The translations under genes and the position numbers were made by a program. Positions 14,976 to 22,900 of a stretch of DNA of 64,000 bases are shown here, piece after piece. Source of the stretch: Micromonospora ferruginea (GTDB taxonomy: Bacteria > Actinomycetota > Actinomycetes > Mycobacteriales > Micromonosporaceae); NCBI RefSeq assembly GCF_013694245.2, contig NZ_CP059322.2:5215001-5279000 (forward strand), read 5' to 3'. Position 1 is the stretch's first letter. Every line of letters begins with the position of its first letter. The notes below the pieces were generated by a model that saw only the letters and a list, made by a program, of their open reading frames with translations, did not search any database and was not told the origin of the DNA.

Positions 14976-16071
14976 GCGCCAACACTCCCTCCAATAGGCG
15001 GATCTTGCTGTTGCGGCAGTGTTCGGTCTCCGTACCGTCGAACCGCCCCTGCTCGAAGTAGCGGTTCGCGGCATGGCCGCCGCCACAGAAGCCGAAGTAG
15101 GCGCAGGACGCCCGACACGCCTCCACACCGGCGAGGAACTCACCCACCCAGGGCGTCCGCCCGGCGTCGGCGAGGATCTCCCGCAGCGGGGTGTCCAGCA
15201 CGTTCCCGCTGCCGAAGTCGCCGTAGCGGGGGTCGGTGAAGCCGGCCAGCTCGGGCGAGAGCACCACCACCGAGCCGTCGTGGCCGACCGTCGGGATCGG
15301 GTCGAGCCGGCGGGGCAGCACGTCGTCGGCGGAACCGGCCAGCACCGCGCCGGCGTACCGCAGCGACCACTCCACCTCACGCAGGTGGATCCGGGGATCC
15401 CGGCGCCACGCCCCGACCAGCTCGGCCCAGAAGCCGGTCACCGCCGCCGCGTCCCGCGCGTTCGTCCGGGTGTTGACCCCCTCGGTCTCCTCGATGTTGA
15501 CGCCCAGCACCTCGCACCCCAGGTCGAGGAAGTAGTCGTACAACTCGGCCGCCAGGCCCGGCTCGGGCCGGGAGACGACCGCGAGGGCCGAGAACGGCAG
15601 CCCGTGCCGGCGCAGCGCCGCCACCCCGGCCACGATCCGGTCGTACGCCGGTCGGCCGCCCCGGGTGACCCGCTCGGCGTTACGCGCCCGCGGGCCGTCC
15701 ACGCTCACACTGACCCGCACCCGGTGCTCGGCGAAGAACGCGCACCAGGCGTCGTCGATCAGCGTCGCGTTGGTCTGCACGTGGTGCTCGACCTCCGGCC
15801 CGAACGGGGCCAGCAGGGCGGCCAGGTGCTCCCGGCCGGCCGCGAGCGGCTCACCACCGTGCCAGACCACCGAGCACCGGTCCTGGGCCGCCCAGGGGTT
15901 CACCGACGCCGCCACCGCCTCGGCCACAGCCACCGGCATCCGCCGGTCCGCCGCGCGCAGCGGCAGGTAGCAGTAGGCGCAGTCGAGGTTGCACAGCGTG
16001 GTCGGCTGCATCACCACGTACGAGGGGACGGCGGCGATGCCCCGCATTCCGCCAGGCGTGCGCGCAGCCAT
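14956..16071 (-). CDS. Radical SAM/SPASM peptide maturase (AmcB-like cyclophane former)
   Basis: A 371-residue enzyme. The radical SAM cluster motif is CNLDCAYC (Cys27, Cys31, Cys34), followed by a TIM-barrel with VVWHGGEPL (GGE motif) and SVSVDGP. A SPASM-type C-terminus has Cys319, Cys323, Cys329 and Cys352 (CRASCAYFGFCGGG). It would bind extra 4Fe-4S clusters and crosslink the precursor downstream by forming C-C bonds between aromatic side chains and a residue two further on. It resembles FxsB- and anaerobic sulfatase maturase-like proteins; the adjoining precursor makes a RiPP role much more likely. ATG 16071 follows a GGGGGAGGG tract. Confidence 0.85.
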   Translation of the reverse strand: MAARTPGGMRGIAAVPSYVVMQPTTLCNLDCAYCYLPLRAADRRMPVAVAEAVAASVNPWAAQDRCSVVWHGGEPLAAGREHLAALLAPFGPEVEHHVQTNATLIDDAWCAFFAEHRVRVSVSVDGPRARNAERVTRGGRPAYDRIVAGVAALRRHGLPFSALAVVSRPEPGLAAELYDYFLDLGCEVLGVNIEETEGVNTRTNARDAAAVTGFWAELVGAWRRDPRIHLREVEWSLRYAGAVLAGSADDVLPRRLDPIPTVGHDGSVVVLSPELAGFTDPRYGDFGSGNVLDTPLREILADAGRTPWVGEFLAGVEACRASCAYFGFCGGGHAANRYFEQGRFDGTETEHCRNSKIRLLEGVLAHARDHQ

Positions 16072-16083
16072 CGACCCTCCCCC

Positions 16084-16108
16084 GCCTGAAAAAACCGAAC
16101 CTTCAGGC
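16084..16108. promoter_or_regulatory. Inverted repeat upstream of the radical SAM gene
   Basis: GCCTGAA (16084-16090) and TTCAGGC (16102-16108) around an 11-base A-rich spacer, 13 bases before the maturase ATG. It may be an operator or a leader hairpin at the RiPP promoter. Confidence 0.5.
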
Positions 16109-16171
16109 TAGGCGGAGGCGGCCACTCGGGTGAACCCCCGATCAGGTGCCCGGATGATCAACGCAGGGTGA

Positions 16172-17326
16172 TCATCCGCGGGTGTGCTGGCCGACCATCT
16201 GCACGTTGCCGGAACCCTCGATGATCTCGCCGGCCTGCCAGGCGTCGACACCCCGGCCGGTCAGGGTGGCCAGCGCGCGGTCGGCGTCCTCGGCGGCGAC
16301 GATGGCGAACATGCCGACGCCCATGTTGAACGTCGACTCCATCTCCGGGTCCTCGATCCGGCCCTTGGACTGGATCAGGTCGAAGATCGGCTGCGGCTTC
16401 CAGGTGGACCGGTTGACCACCGCGTCGACGTTCTCGGGCAGGACCCGGACCAGGTTGCCCGGGATGCCGCCGCCGGTCACGTGGGCCAGCGCCCGCACCT
16501 CCGCCTCGGCGATCAGCTTGAGGCAGTCCTGCGCATAGATCTTGGTCGGGGTGAGCAGCTCCTCGCCCAGCGTGCGCTGGCGACCGAAGTCGTCGATCAC
16601 CACGTCCAGCCGCATCCGGCCCGCGCCGAGCAGCACGTGCCGGACCAGGGAGTAGCCGTTGGAGTGCAGGCCGGAGGAGCGCATGGCGATCACCACGTCG
16701 CCCACCTCGACGCGCTCCGGGCGGAGGATCTCGCTCTCCTCCACCACGCCCACGCCGGTGGCGGAGATGTCGTACTCGTCCGGGCGCAGCACACCGGGGT
16801 GCTCGGCGGTCTCGCCGCCCAGCAGCGCGCAGCCGGCGTACCGGCAGCCGTCGGCGATGCCGGCGCCGATCTCGGCGACCCGGTCCGGCACGACCTCGCC
16901 GGTGGCGATGTAGTCGAGCAGGAACAGCGGCTCGGCGCCGCAGGCGACCAGGTCGTCGACGACCATGGCGACCAGGTCGATGCCGACCGTGTCGTGGATG
17001 TCGAGCTGCTGGGCGATCACCAGCTTGGTGCCCACGCCGTCGGTGGACGAGGCCAGGATCGGGTTCTTGTATTTCTTGGTGTCCAGCCGGAACAGGCCGG
17101 CGAAGCCGCCCAGGTCGCCCATGACCTCCGGGCGCCGGGTCTGCTTGACCTTGGACTTGAGCAGCTCAACCGCGCGGTCGCCCGCCTCGATCGACACCCC
17201 GGCGTCGGCGTACGAGACCGAGCGTTTGCGCTGCGTCCGGCCGGACCCCGCCGACCAGGGCTGGCGGTCGCCGCCGGCGCCCGTCGGGCTGGATCCTGCG
17301 CCGCTGCGCTCGGACACGTGCGTCAC
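16172..17326 (-). CDS. purM: Phosphoribosylformylglycinamidine cyclo-ligase
   Basis: A 384-residue AIR synthetase, the fifth step of purine synthesis (FGAM + ATP to AIR). It shows SYADAGVSIEAGDRAVELLK, STDGVGTKL, GIDLVAMVVDDLVACGAEPLFLLDY in part, GGETAEHPG and HVTGGGIPGNL. GTG 17326 (VTHVSERSG) gives a 35-residue polar N-terminal extension before the conserved start near SYADAG; a later start inside is possible. It lies 57 bases after purF in the same direction. Confidence 0.95.
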   Translation of the reverse strand: MTHVSERSGAGSSPTGAGGDRQPWSAGSGRTQRKRSVSYADAGVSIEAGDRAVELLKSKVKQTRRPEVMGDLGGFAGLFRLDTKKYKNPILASSTDGVGTKLVIAQQLDIHDTVGIDLVAMVVDDLVACGAEPLFLLDYIATGEVVPDRVAEIGAGIADGCRYAGCALLGGETAEHPGVLRPDEYDISATGVGVVEESEILRPERVEVGDVVIAMRSSGLHSNGYSLVRHVLLGAGRMRLDVVIDDFGRQRTLGEELLTPTKIYAQDCLKLIAEAEVRALAHVTGGGIPGNLVRVLPENVDAVVNRSTWKPQPIFDLIQSKGRIEDPEMESTFNMGVGMFAIVAAEDADRALATLTGRGVDAWQAGEIIEGSGNVQMVGQHTRG

Positions 17327-17382
17327 GGTTCTCCCCTTTGTGGTTCCGCGGGGCCGGAGCGGCCGGACCCGCGTCGGTGGTG

Positions 17383-18900
17383 CTACGGGTGATGGGTCGG
17401 TGTGGCGACGAGCGGGTTGGTGGGCTCGGCCGCCTCGGCGACGACCCGGCGGCCCACTCCCTCGAGCACGTGCTTGCCGATCAGGTTCCCGGCCGGCAGT
17501 TCGATCGGGTACTCCCCATCGAAGCACGCCCGGCAGAGCCGGGTCTTCGGCTGCTCGGTCGCCGCGATGAGACCGGGCAGCGATACGTAGCCCAGCGTGT
17601 CGGCGCCGATCGACCGCCGGATGCCCTCGTTGTCCAGCCCGTTGGCCAGCAGTTCGGCCCGGGTGGCGAAGTCGATGCCGTAGAAACAGGGCCAACTCAC
17701 CGGCGGCGAGGAGATCCGGACGTGCACCTCCAACGCGCCCGCCTCCCGCAGCAGCCGGACGATGGCCCGCTGGGTGGTGCCCCGGACGATCGAGTCGTCC
17801 ACCACCACCAGCCGCTTGCCGCGGACGTTCTGCCGCAGCGGGTTCAGCTTCAACCGGACGCCGAGCGCGCGCAGCGTCTGCGAGGGCTGGATGAACGTGC
17901 GCCCGACGTACGGGTTCTTCATCAGGCCCTGGCCGTAGGTGATGCCGGACTCCTCGGCGTAGCCGATCGCCGCCGGCGTGCCCGACTCCGGCACCGGGAT
18001 CACCAGGTCGGCCTCGACCGGGTGCTCCTTGGCGAGGCGGCGGCCGATCTCCACCCGGGCGGCGTGCACGTTCCGGCCGGCGATGGTGGCGTCCGGCCGG
18101 GCGATGTAGACGTATTCGAAGAGGCAGCCCTTGGGCTCCGGCGCGGCGAACCGGCTGGACCGCAGCCCGCCCTCGTCGATCGCGATCAGCTCGCCCGGCT
18201 CGACCTCGCGGACCACGCTCGCGCCGACGATGTCCAGCGCGGCGGTCTCGCTCGCCACCACCCAGCCGCGCTCCAGCCGGCCGAGGACCAGCGGGCGCAC
18301 CCCGTGCGGGTCGCGGGCCGCGTAGAGCGTCGACTCGTCCATGAAGACGAAGCTGAACGCGCCGCGCAACTGCGGCAGCACCTCCAGCGCGGCCGCCTCG
18401 ACCGACAGGTCGGGCCGGCTGGCCAGCAGCATGGTGACCAGCGACGTGTCGTTGCTCGACCCGTCGGAGTCCATCCCCCGGGCGGACACCTCGCGCTGGA
18501 GGTCCGCGGTGTTGACCAGGTTGCCGTTGTGGGCCAGCGCGATCGTCGTGCCGGCGGTGGTGGCCCGGATCGTCGGCTGGGCGTTCTCCCAGGTCGAACC
18601 GCCGGTGGTCGAGTAGCGCGCGTGCCCGATCGCGACGTGCCCGCGCAGGCTGGCCAGCGTCGGCTCGTCGAACACCTGGGCGACCAGGCCGAGGTCCTTG
18701 TAGACCACCACGCCGGAGCCGTCGCTGACCGCGATGCCGGCGGCCTCCTGACCTCGGTGCTGCAGGGCGTAGAGCCCGAAATAGGTCAGATTGGCTACCT
18801 CTTCCCCGGGCGCCCAGACGCCGAAGACGCCGCACGCGTCCTGGGGGCCGGGTCGTTGGGGGTCAAGGTCGTGGCTCAGCCGGCCATCGCCTCGGGGCAC
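17383..18900 (-). CDS. purF: Amidophosphoribosyltransferase
   Basis: A 505-residue glutamine PRPP amidotransferase, the committed step of purine synthesis. The N-terminal nucleophile Cys lies in ACGVFGV at about residue 23 behind a propeptide PRGDGRLSHDL, as in Streptomyces. The PRPP-binding motif VVVDDSIVRGTT is present, and cysteines in WPCFYGID and CRACFDG fit the Fe-S cluster form. GTG 18900 is preferred because GAGGGAG lies 6 bases before it. It forms an operon with purM downstream. Confidence 0.96.
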   Translation of the reverse strand: MPRGDGRLSHDLDPQRPGPQDACGVFGVWAPGEEVANLTYFGLYALQHRGQEAAGIAVSDGSGVVVYKDLGLVAQVFDEPTLASLRGHVAIGHARYSTTGGSTWENAQPTIRATTAGTTIALAHNGNLVNTADLQREVSARGMDSDGSSNDTSLVTMLLASRPDLSVEAAALEVLPQLRGAFSFVFMDESTLYAARDPHGVRPLVLGRLERGWVVASETAALDIVGASVVREVEPGELIAIDEGGLRSSRFAAPEPKGCLFEYVYIARPDATIAGRNVHAARVEIGRRLAKEHPVEADLVIPVPESGTPAAIGYAEESGITYGQGLMKNPYVGRTFIQPSQTLRALGVRLKLNPLRQNVRGKRLVVVDDSIVRGTTQRAIVRLLREAGALEVHVRISSPPVSWPCFYGIDFATRAELLANGLDNEGIRRSIGADTLGYVSLPGLIAATEQPKTRLCRACFDGEYPIELPAGNLIGKHVLEGVGRRVVAEAAEPTNPLVATPTHHP

Positions 18901-19068
18901 CTGCCGCTCCCTCGTGCTGGGGGGTCTGGACTGGCCTGGCGGAGTCGGGGGGCAGCTCCGCACCGTGGGCCGGGACCGTCGTCGGCCACCAGTGTACGCG
19001 AACAGACGTCGCCACCGACAGTCACGACATGTCCGCCGAACGTGACGCGGGCCGGTTCCGCCGACCGA

Positions 19069-19422
19069 CTAAATCGGGAGGTACGCGGAAAGGTCGGCCC
19101 GGTTTCCGGAGACCCGCACGCGACCCTCGGTGACCACCTCCGCCCATCCGAGGCGCCCGGTGGCGAGCGCCAGCCAGGTGGCCGGATCCATCTCGACCAC
19201 GTTCGGCGGGGTGCCGCGGGTGTGTCGCGGCCCGGTCACGCACTGCACCGCGCCGTAGGGTGGGACCCGCACCTCCACCGATCGGCCGGGGGCGCGCTCC
19301 GCCAGGGCGGCCAAGAGCGTCCGGACCGCCTCCCGCAACACCGGCCGTTCGGGCGTACGCCCCTCGTCCAGCGCCGCGAGTGCGGCGAGCACCGAGTCGG
19401 AATAAGCGCGCGGAGAGGACAC
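19069..19422 (-). CDS. Sterol carrier-family protein near purF
   Basis: A 117-residue protein ending in NVVEMDPATWLALATGRLGWAEVV..., the C-terminal half of the SCP2/MDMPI-type fold (VRVPPYGAVQCVTGPRHTRG). A similar small protein lies near purF in other actinobacteria. I chose GTG 19422; earlier starts up to 19497 would add a Ser/Arg-rich stretch. No catalytic residues are known; lipid binding is an inference from the fold. Confidence 0.7.
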   Translation of the reverse strand: MSSPRAYSDSVLAALAALDEGRTPERPVLREAVRTLLAALAERAPGRSVEVRVPPYGAVQCVTGPRHTRGTPPNVVEMDPATWLALATGRLGWAEVVTEGRVRVSGNRADLSAYLPI

Positions 19423-19582
19423 GACGGGACGATACGACCCGGCAGAAGGCCGCCCGACGCCGGCCCTGGGTAGAGATGATCCGGTCAGACAAGGCATAGT
19501 TGCCGACGGCGTAATTCGTACCGTGAGTGATCGACCCGGCCGGACCGGCCGGCGGGGAGATCAGACCCGGAAGGCGGTGGAC

Positions 19583-21835
19583 GTGTCAACACACCGACGT
19601 GCCTGGAAGCATCGGGCCGGTGTGGTCGTGGCGCTGGTCTTCGGCGCGCTGCTCACCGTCCCCGCCACACCCGCCCTCGCGGCCAGCGTCAGCGTCTCGC
19701 CCGGATCGGTCACGGTCAACGCCGGCAGCGACACCACCGTCAGCGTCCAGGTCACCCCGAGCGACGGCGACCAGAACGCCCAGATCGGCCTCACCGGCCT
19801 GCCGCCCGGCGTCAGCTGCGTCTCCGGGTGCGGCCAACTCAACTTCCCGCCCGGCAACCCGAGGCCGAAGACCCAGCTTCTGACGATCCGCGCCAACGAC
19901 AACGCGCAGGACGCCAACGGCTCGGTGACCGTGCAGGTGCAGCCCGACCAGTCGGACCCGGCGACGGGAAACTTCAACCTGACGGTCAAGAGCAAGGCCG
20001 CGCCGCCGCCGCAGCAGCCGCAGACCGTCAAGACGGTCTCCGGCAAGGTGGTCAACTCCGACGGCGAGCCGATCTCCGGCGCGCTGGTCATGCTGCGCGA
20101 CAGCGCCGGCAAGGAGCGCCGGACGAACGCGAACGGCAGCGGCAACTTCAGCTTCAGCGGCTCCGCCGACAACCCGATCGCGCCGGGCCGGCTCGACCTC
20201 GGCGCCACCACCCAGGGCGCCGACCCCGGCACCAAGTCGATCAACGCGAACGCGGGTCAGTCCGTCACCGGGCTGCGGATCAGCGTGGCGGTCAAGGCGT
20301 CGGCGAGCCCGAGCGCGACGCCGTCGGCAAGCGAGTCCGCCCCGCCGTCCGAGGAAGTGACCGAGGACGAGGCGACCGACGCGGCCACCTCCGACGCACC
20401 GGCCGCGCAGCAGCCGGCCGCGAACGACGACTCCGGCGACTCCAGCTCGTGGCTGCTCATCCTGCTCGGCGGCCTCTTCGTCGCCGTCGGCGTGGGCACC
20501 ATCGTGCTGCTCTACATGCGCCGCAAGAACGAGGACGCCGACGGCGACGGCCCGGGCGGGCCGGTCGGACCGGCTGGCCCGGGTGGGGCCGCAGCGGCCG
20601 GCGCGATCCCCGCGGCCCGGGGCGCCTACCGGGGCGCGGACGACCAGACCCGGGTGGTCAACGGCATGGGCGCCAGCCCGGCGCCGACCATGGTCGGTGG
20701 CGCCGCGCTCAGCGACGCGCCCACCATGCTGCAACGCCCGGTCGTGGACGACGTCCCGCCGGACCCGTACGGCGCGCCGCCCGGCACCGGGTACGGCGTC
20801 GGCGCGGGCCAGGCCGGTTACGGCTACGGCGACGACGCGCCCGGTCAGGGCGGCTACGGCGGCAACGCCGGCTACGGCAACGCGCCTTCCTCGGGCAGCG
20901 GCTACGGCAACGGCCCGTCCTCCGGCGCCGGCTACGGCAGCCCGGACTACGCGGCCGGAGCAGCGGGCGCGGCCGGTGCCGCCGGGGCGCCCGGCTACCC
21001 GCCGGCGCAGGGCGGTGGCTACGGCAACGAGCGCTTCGACGAGCCCACCGGCCGCTACACCGGTGACAGCACCCAGTACGCGCCGGCGGCCGACCCGTAC
21101 CCGACCAGCACCTACCAGCCCGAGCAGGGGCAGGGTTACGACCAGTCCGCCTCCGGGCAGTACGGGCGGGGCGCGGAGCAGGGCGCCGGTTACGGCTACG
21201 GCGCCGCGTCCGGCGGGTACGACAACGCCGCCGGTGGCTACGACGGCGGCCGGCAGCAGGGCGGCTACAGCGACGCGCCGACCGGCGGCTACGACGCCAA
21301 CGCGACGGGTGGGTACGACGCCACCCGGGGTGCGGCCTACGGCGACGCCCCGGCCGGCGGCTACGGCGACGCCCCCGGCTACGGCGGCAACCGGCCCGGC
21401 GGTGGTTACGACAACGCCCCGGCGGGCGGCTACGACGCCAACCCGACCGGCGGCTACGACGGCACCCGGCAGCAGGGCGGCTACGGCGACGCGCCCGCCG
21501 GCGGCTACGACGCCAACCCGGCGGGCGGCTACGACGGCCGGCAGCAGGGCGGTTACGACGGCGGCCAGGGCGGCTACGGCCAGCAGGGCGGCTACGACGG
21601 CGGCCAGCAGGGCGGCTACGACCAGCGCGGCGGCTACGGTGACGGCTACGGCCAGTCGCCGCAGGGCGGCTACGGCGAGCAGGGCGGCTACGGCCAGGAG
21701 CCGCCGCAGCAGCGCGGCGGTGGCTACGACAACCAGGGCGGCTACCACAACGACCCGGCGCAGGCCGCCGGTCGGGCCCGTCCGGACGGCCAGCCCGACC
21801 GGAGCGGCCGGCGCCTCGACTGGCTGGACGACTGA
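19583..21835 (+). CDS. Membrane protein with secreted Ig-like domains and a very long Gly/Tyr-rich cytoplasmic tail
   Basis: A protein of about 750 residues. A signal peptide (RAGVVVALVFGALLTVPATPALA) is followed by an Ig-like/COG1470-type domain (SVSPGSVTVNAGSDTTVSVQ) and a carboxypeptidase-regulatory-like domain (VSGKVVNSDGEPISGALVML). A Ser/Ala/Glu linker leads to one membrane helix (WLLILLGGLFVAVGVGTIVLL, about 290-312) and then an RRK stop-transfer. Beyond this lie about 430 residues of GGYD, GYG, QQGGY and DANPAGGYD repeats, an FUS-like disordered sequence, on the cytoplasmic side by the positive-inside rule. GTG 19583 has a GGAAGGCGG site; GTG 19523 would add 20 residues. Function unknown. 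Confidence 0.8.
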   Translation: MSTHRRAWKHRAGVVVALVFGALLTVPATPALAASVSVSPGSVTVNAGSDTTVSVQVTPSDGDQNAQIGLTGLPPGVSCVSGCGQLNFPPGNPRPKTQLLTIRANDNAQDANGSVTVQVQPDQSDPATGNFNLTVKSKAAPPPQQPQTVKTVSGKVVNSDGEPISGALVMLRDSAGKERRTNANGSGNFSFSGSADNPIAPGRLDLGATTQGADPGTKSINANAGQSVTGLRISVAVKASASPSATPSASESAPPSEEVTEDEATDAATSDAPAAQQPAANDDSGDSSSWLLILLGGLFVAVGVGTIVLLYMRRKNEDADGDGPGGPVGPAGPGGAAAAGAIPAARGAYRGADDQTRVVNGMGASPAPTMVGGAALSDAPTMLQRPVVDDVPPDPYGAPPGTGYGVGAGQAGYGYGDDAPGQGGYGGNAGYGNAPSSGSGYGNGPSSGAGYGSPDYAAGAAGAAGAAGAPGYPPAQGGGYGNERFDEPTGRYTGDSTQYAPAADPYPTSTYQPEQGQGYDQSASGQYGRGAEQGAGYGYGAASGGYDNAAGGYDGGRQQGGYSDAPTGGYDANATGGYDATRGAAYGDAPAGGYGDAPGYGGNRPGGGYDNAPAGGYDANPTGGYDGTRQQGGYGDAPAGGYDANPAGGYDGRQQGGYDGGQGGYGQQGGYDGGQQGGYDQRGGYGDGYGQSPQGGYGEQGGYGQEPPQQRGGGYDNQGGYHNDPAQAAGRARPDGQPDRSGRRLDWLDD

Positions 21836-21849
21836 GGTTCATCTCTGAG

Positions 21850-21884
21850 ACGGTGGCCGCCCGCAGGACGCGGGCGGCCACCGT
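21850..21884 (+). terminator. Terminator after the Gly/Tyr-rich protein gene
   Basis: A stem of 14-15 bp, CGGTGGCCGCCCGC (21851-21864) with GCGGGCGGCCACCG (21870-21883), loop AGGAC. Confidence 0.85.
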
Positions 21885-22008
21885 CGTCAGGTGACCAGGT
21901 CGGCGGAAGCGGGCTGCCTGACCAGGACCATGAACCTCGGTGCGTCTTCCCAGGCCGGGGTCAGAGTGCCGTGCGAAGCGAGCAAGGCGGGGCCGGGCGC
22001 TCAGCGTG

Positions 22009-22078
22009 GATCTTGGAGTTGTGGTGCCAGCACATGTCGGCTTTGTGCCGCTATCGGAGGTGCCACAAGTCCAAGATC
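22009..22078. repeat. Long imperfect palindrome (single copy here)
   Basis: GATCTTGGAGTTGTGG (22009-22024) pairs with CCACAAGTCCAAGATC (22063-22078), 15 of 16 bases, around a 38-base centre. It lies just past the comB stop. It has the same layout as R1 (GATC at both tips, gene-end position) but a different sequence, so it may be another family. Confidence 0.6.
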
Positions 22079-22102
22079 GACGCTGAGGCTGGTGGCCGGA
22101 CC

Positions 22103-22900
22103 TCAGGCGGCGGTGAAGTAGCCCTGGCGGAGGACGGGGACGACGTCGGAGGTGCCTACCTCGACGGCGATCGCGACGTCGTCGGCGAAGCCGCCCTCGG
22201 TCAGTTCCCGGCCGGAGACGCAGCCCCGGACCGCCGCCGGCACGTCCGGCGTGCTGGCCAGCGCGGCCAACGCCATCGCCGACTCCACCGAGAGCCCACC
22301 GGGCACCCCGGCCAGCGCGTCCAGCACGCAGGCCGCCCCGAGCTGGTCCTCGACGCAGGGGCGCAGCGACCCGTCGGGCCAACGCTCCCCGGCGGCCACC
22401 ACACCCACCGGGGCGTCGGTCGTGCCGTACCCCTGGTGGCGGAGCCATCGCCCGACGGCGCGCGCGTTGCGCAGGCACGCCGCGACCACCGGGATGCCGG
22501 TGGCGCTCGCCGCGGCGCTGATCGCGGAGCCATTGGGCGACGGCAGCACCAGGTCGGCGACCACCGGCGCGGTCCGCAGCGCCGCCGGGGAGAGCGACCA
22601 CGGATGCTCCGGGGTCGTCTGCCGGCGGCCGACGGCGGCGACGGCGCCCACCCGGCGGGCGTACTCGGCGGCCTGCTCACCCCACGGGAACGGGTGCACC
22701 CGTGAGCCCCGGCTGACCGCGACCTCCACGGCGGTGGTGAACGACAACACGTCCACCACCACGAGGGCGGCGCAGACCCGGCCGAGTTCCGCCGCCCCGG
22801 TCAGCCCCCAGTCGAAGCGGGCGCCGGCGCCGGGTTGGGCGAAGACGGCCAAGGCCAGAGCCTCAGCGCTGATCCGGTGCGGGGCGCTGGTCGGGCTCAC
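22103..22900 (-). CDS. comB: 2-phosphosulfolactate phosphatase family protein
   Basis: A 265-residue ComB-family protein: VVVDVLSFTTAVEVAVSRG with the conserved Asp, LPSPNGSAISAAA, VVAACLRNARAVGRWL and CVEDQLGAACVLDAL are typical. In archaea ComB makes sulfolactate for coenzyme M. Actinobacteria do not make that cofactor as far as I know, so the substrate is likely another phosphorylated acid. The start overlaps the end of purL by 38 bases in the same direction, so it is probably the last gene of the purS-Q-L operon. Confidence 0.85.
   Translation of the reverse strand: MSPTSAPHRISAEALALAVFAQPGAGARFDWGLTGAAELGRVCAALVVVDVLSFTTAVEVAVSRGSRVHPFPWGEQAAEYARRVGAVAAVGRRQTTPEHPWSLSPAALRTAPVVADLVLPSPNGSAISAAASATGIPVVAACLRNARAVGRWLRHQGYGTTDAPVGVVAAGERWPDGSLRPCVEDQLGAACVLDALAGVPGGLSVESAMALAALASTPDVPAAVRGCVSGRELTEGGFADDVAIAVEVGTSDVVPVLRQGYFTAA

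Noticed and set aside
16172..18835. A long frame joining purM to sequence inside purF
   Set aside because: The upstream part is the wrong frame of purF; purM begins at GTG 17326 behind GGGGAG.
21190..21740. Tandem GGC-GGC-TAC repeats as a noncoding satellite
   Set aside because: The repeats keep one reading frame and encode GGYD units up to a normal stop and terminator.
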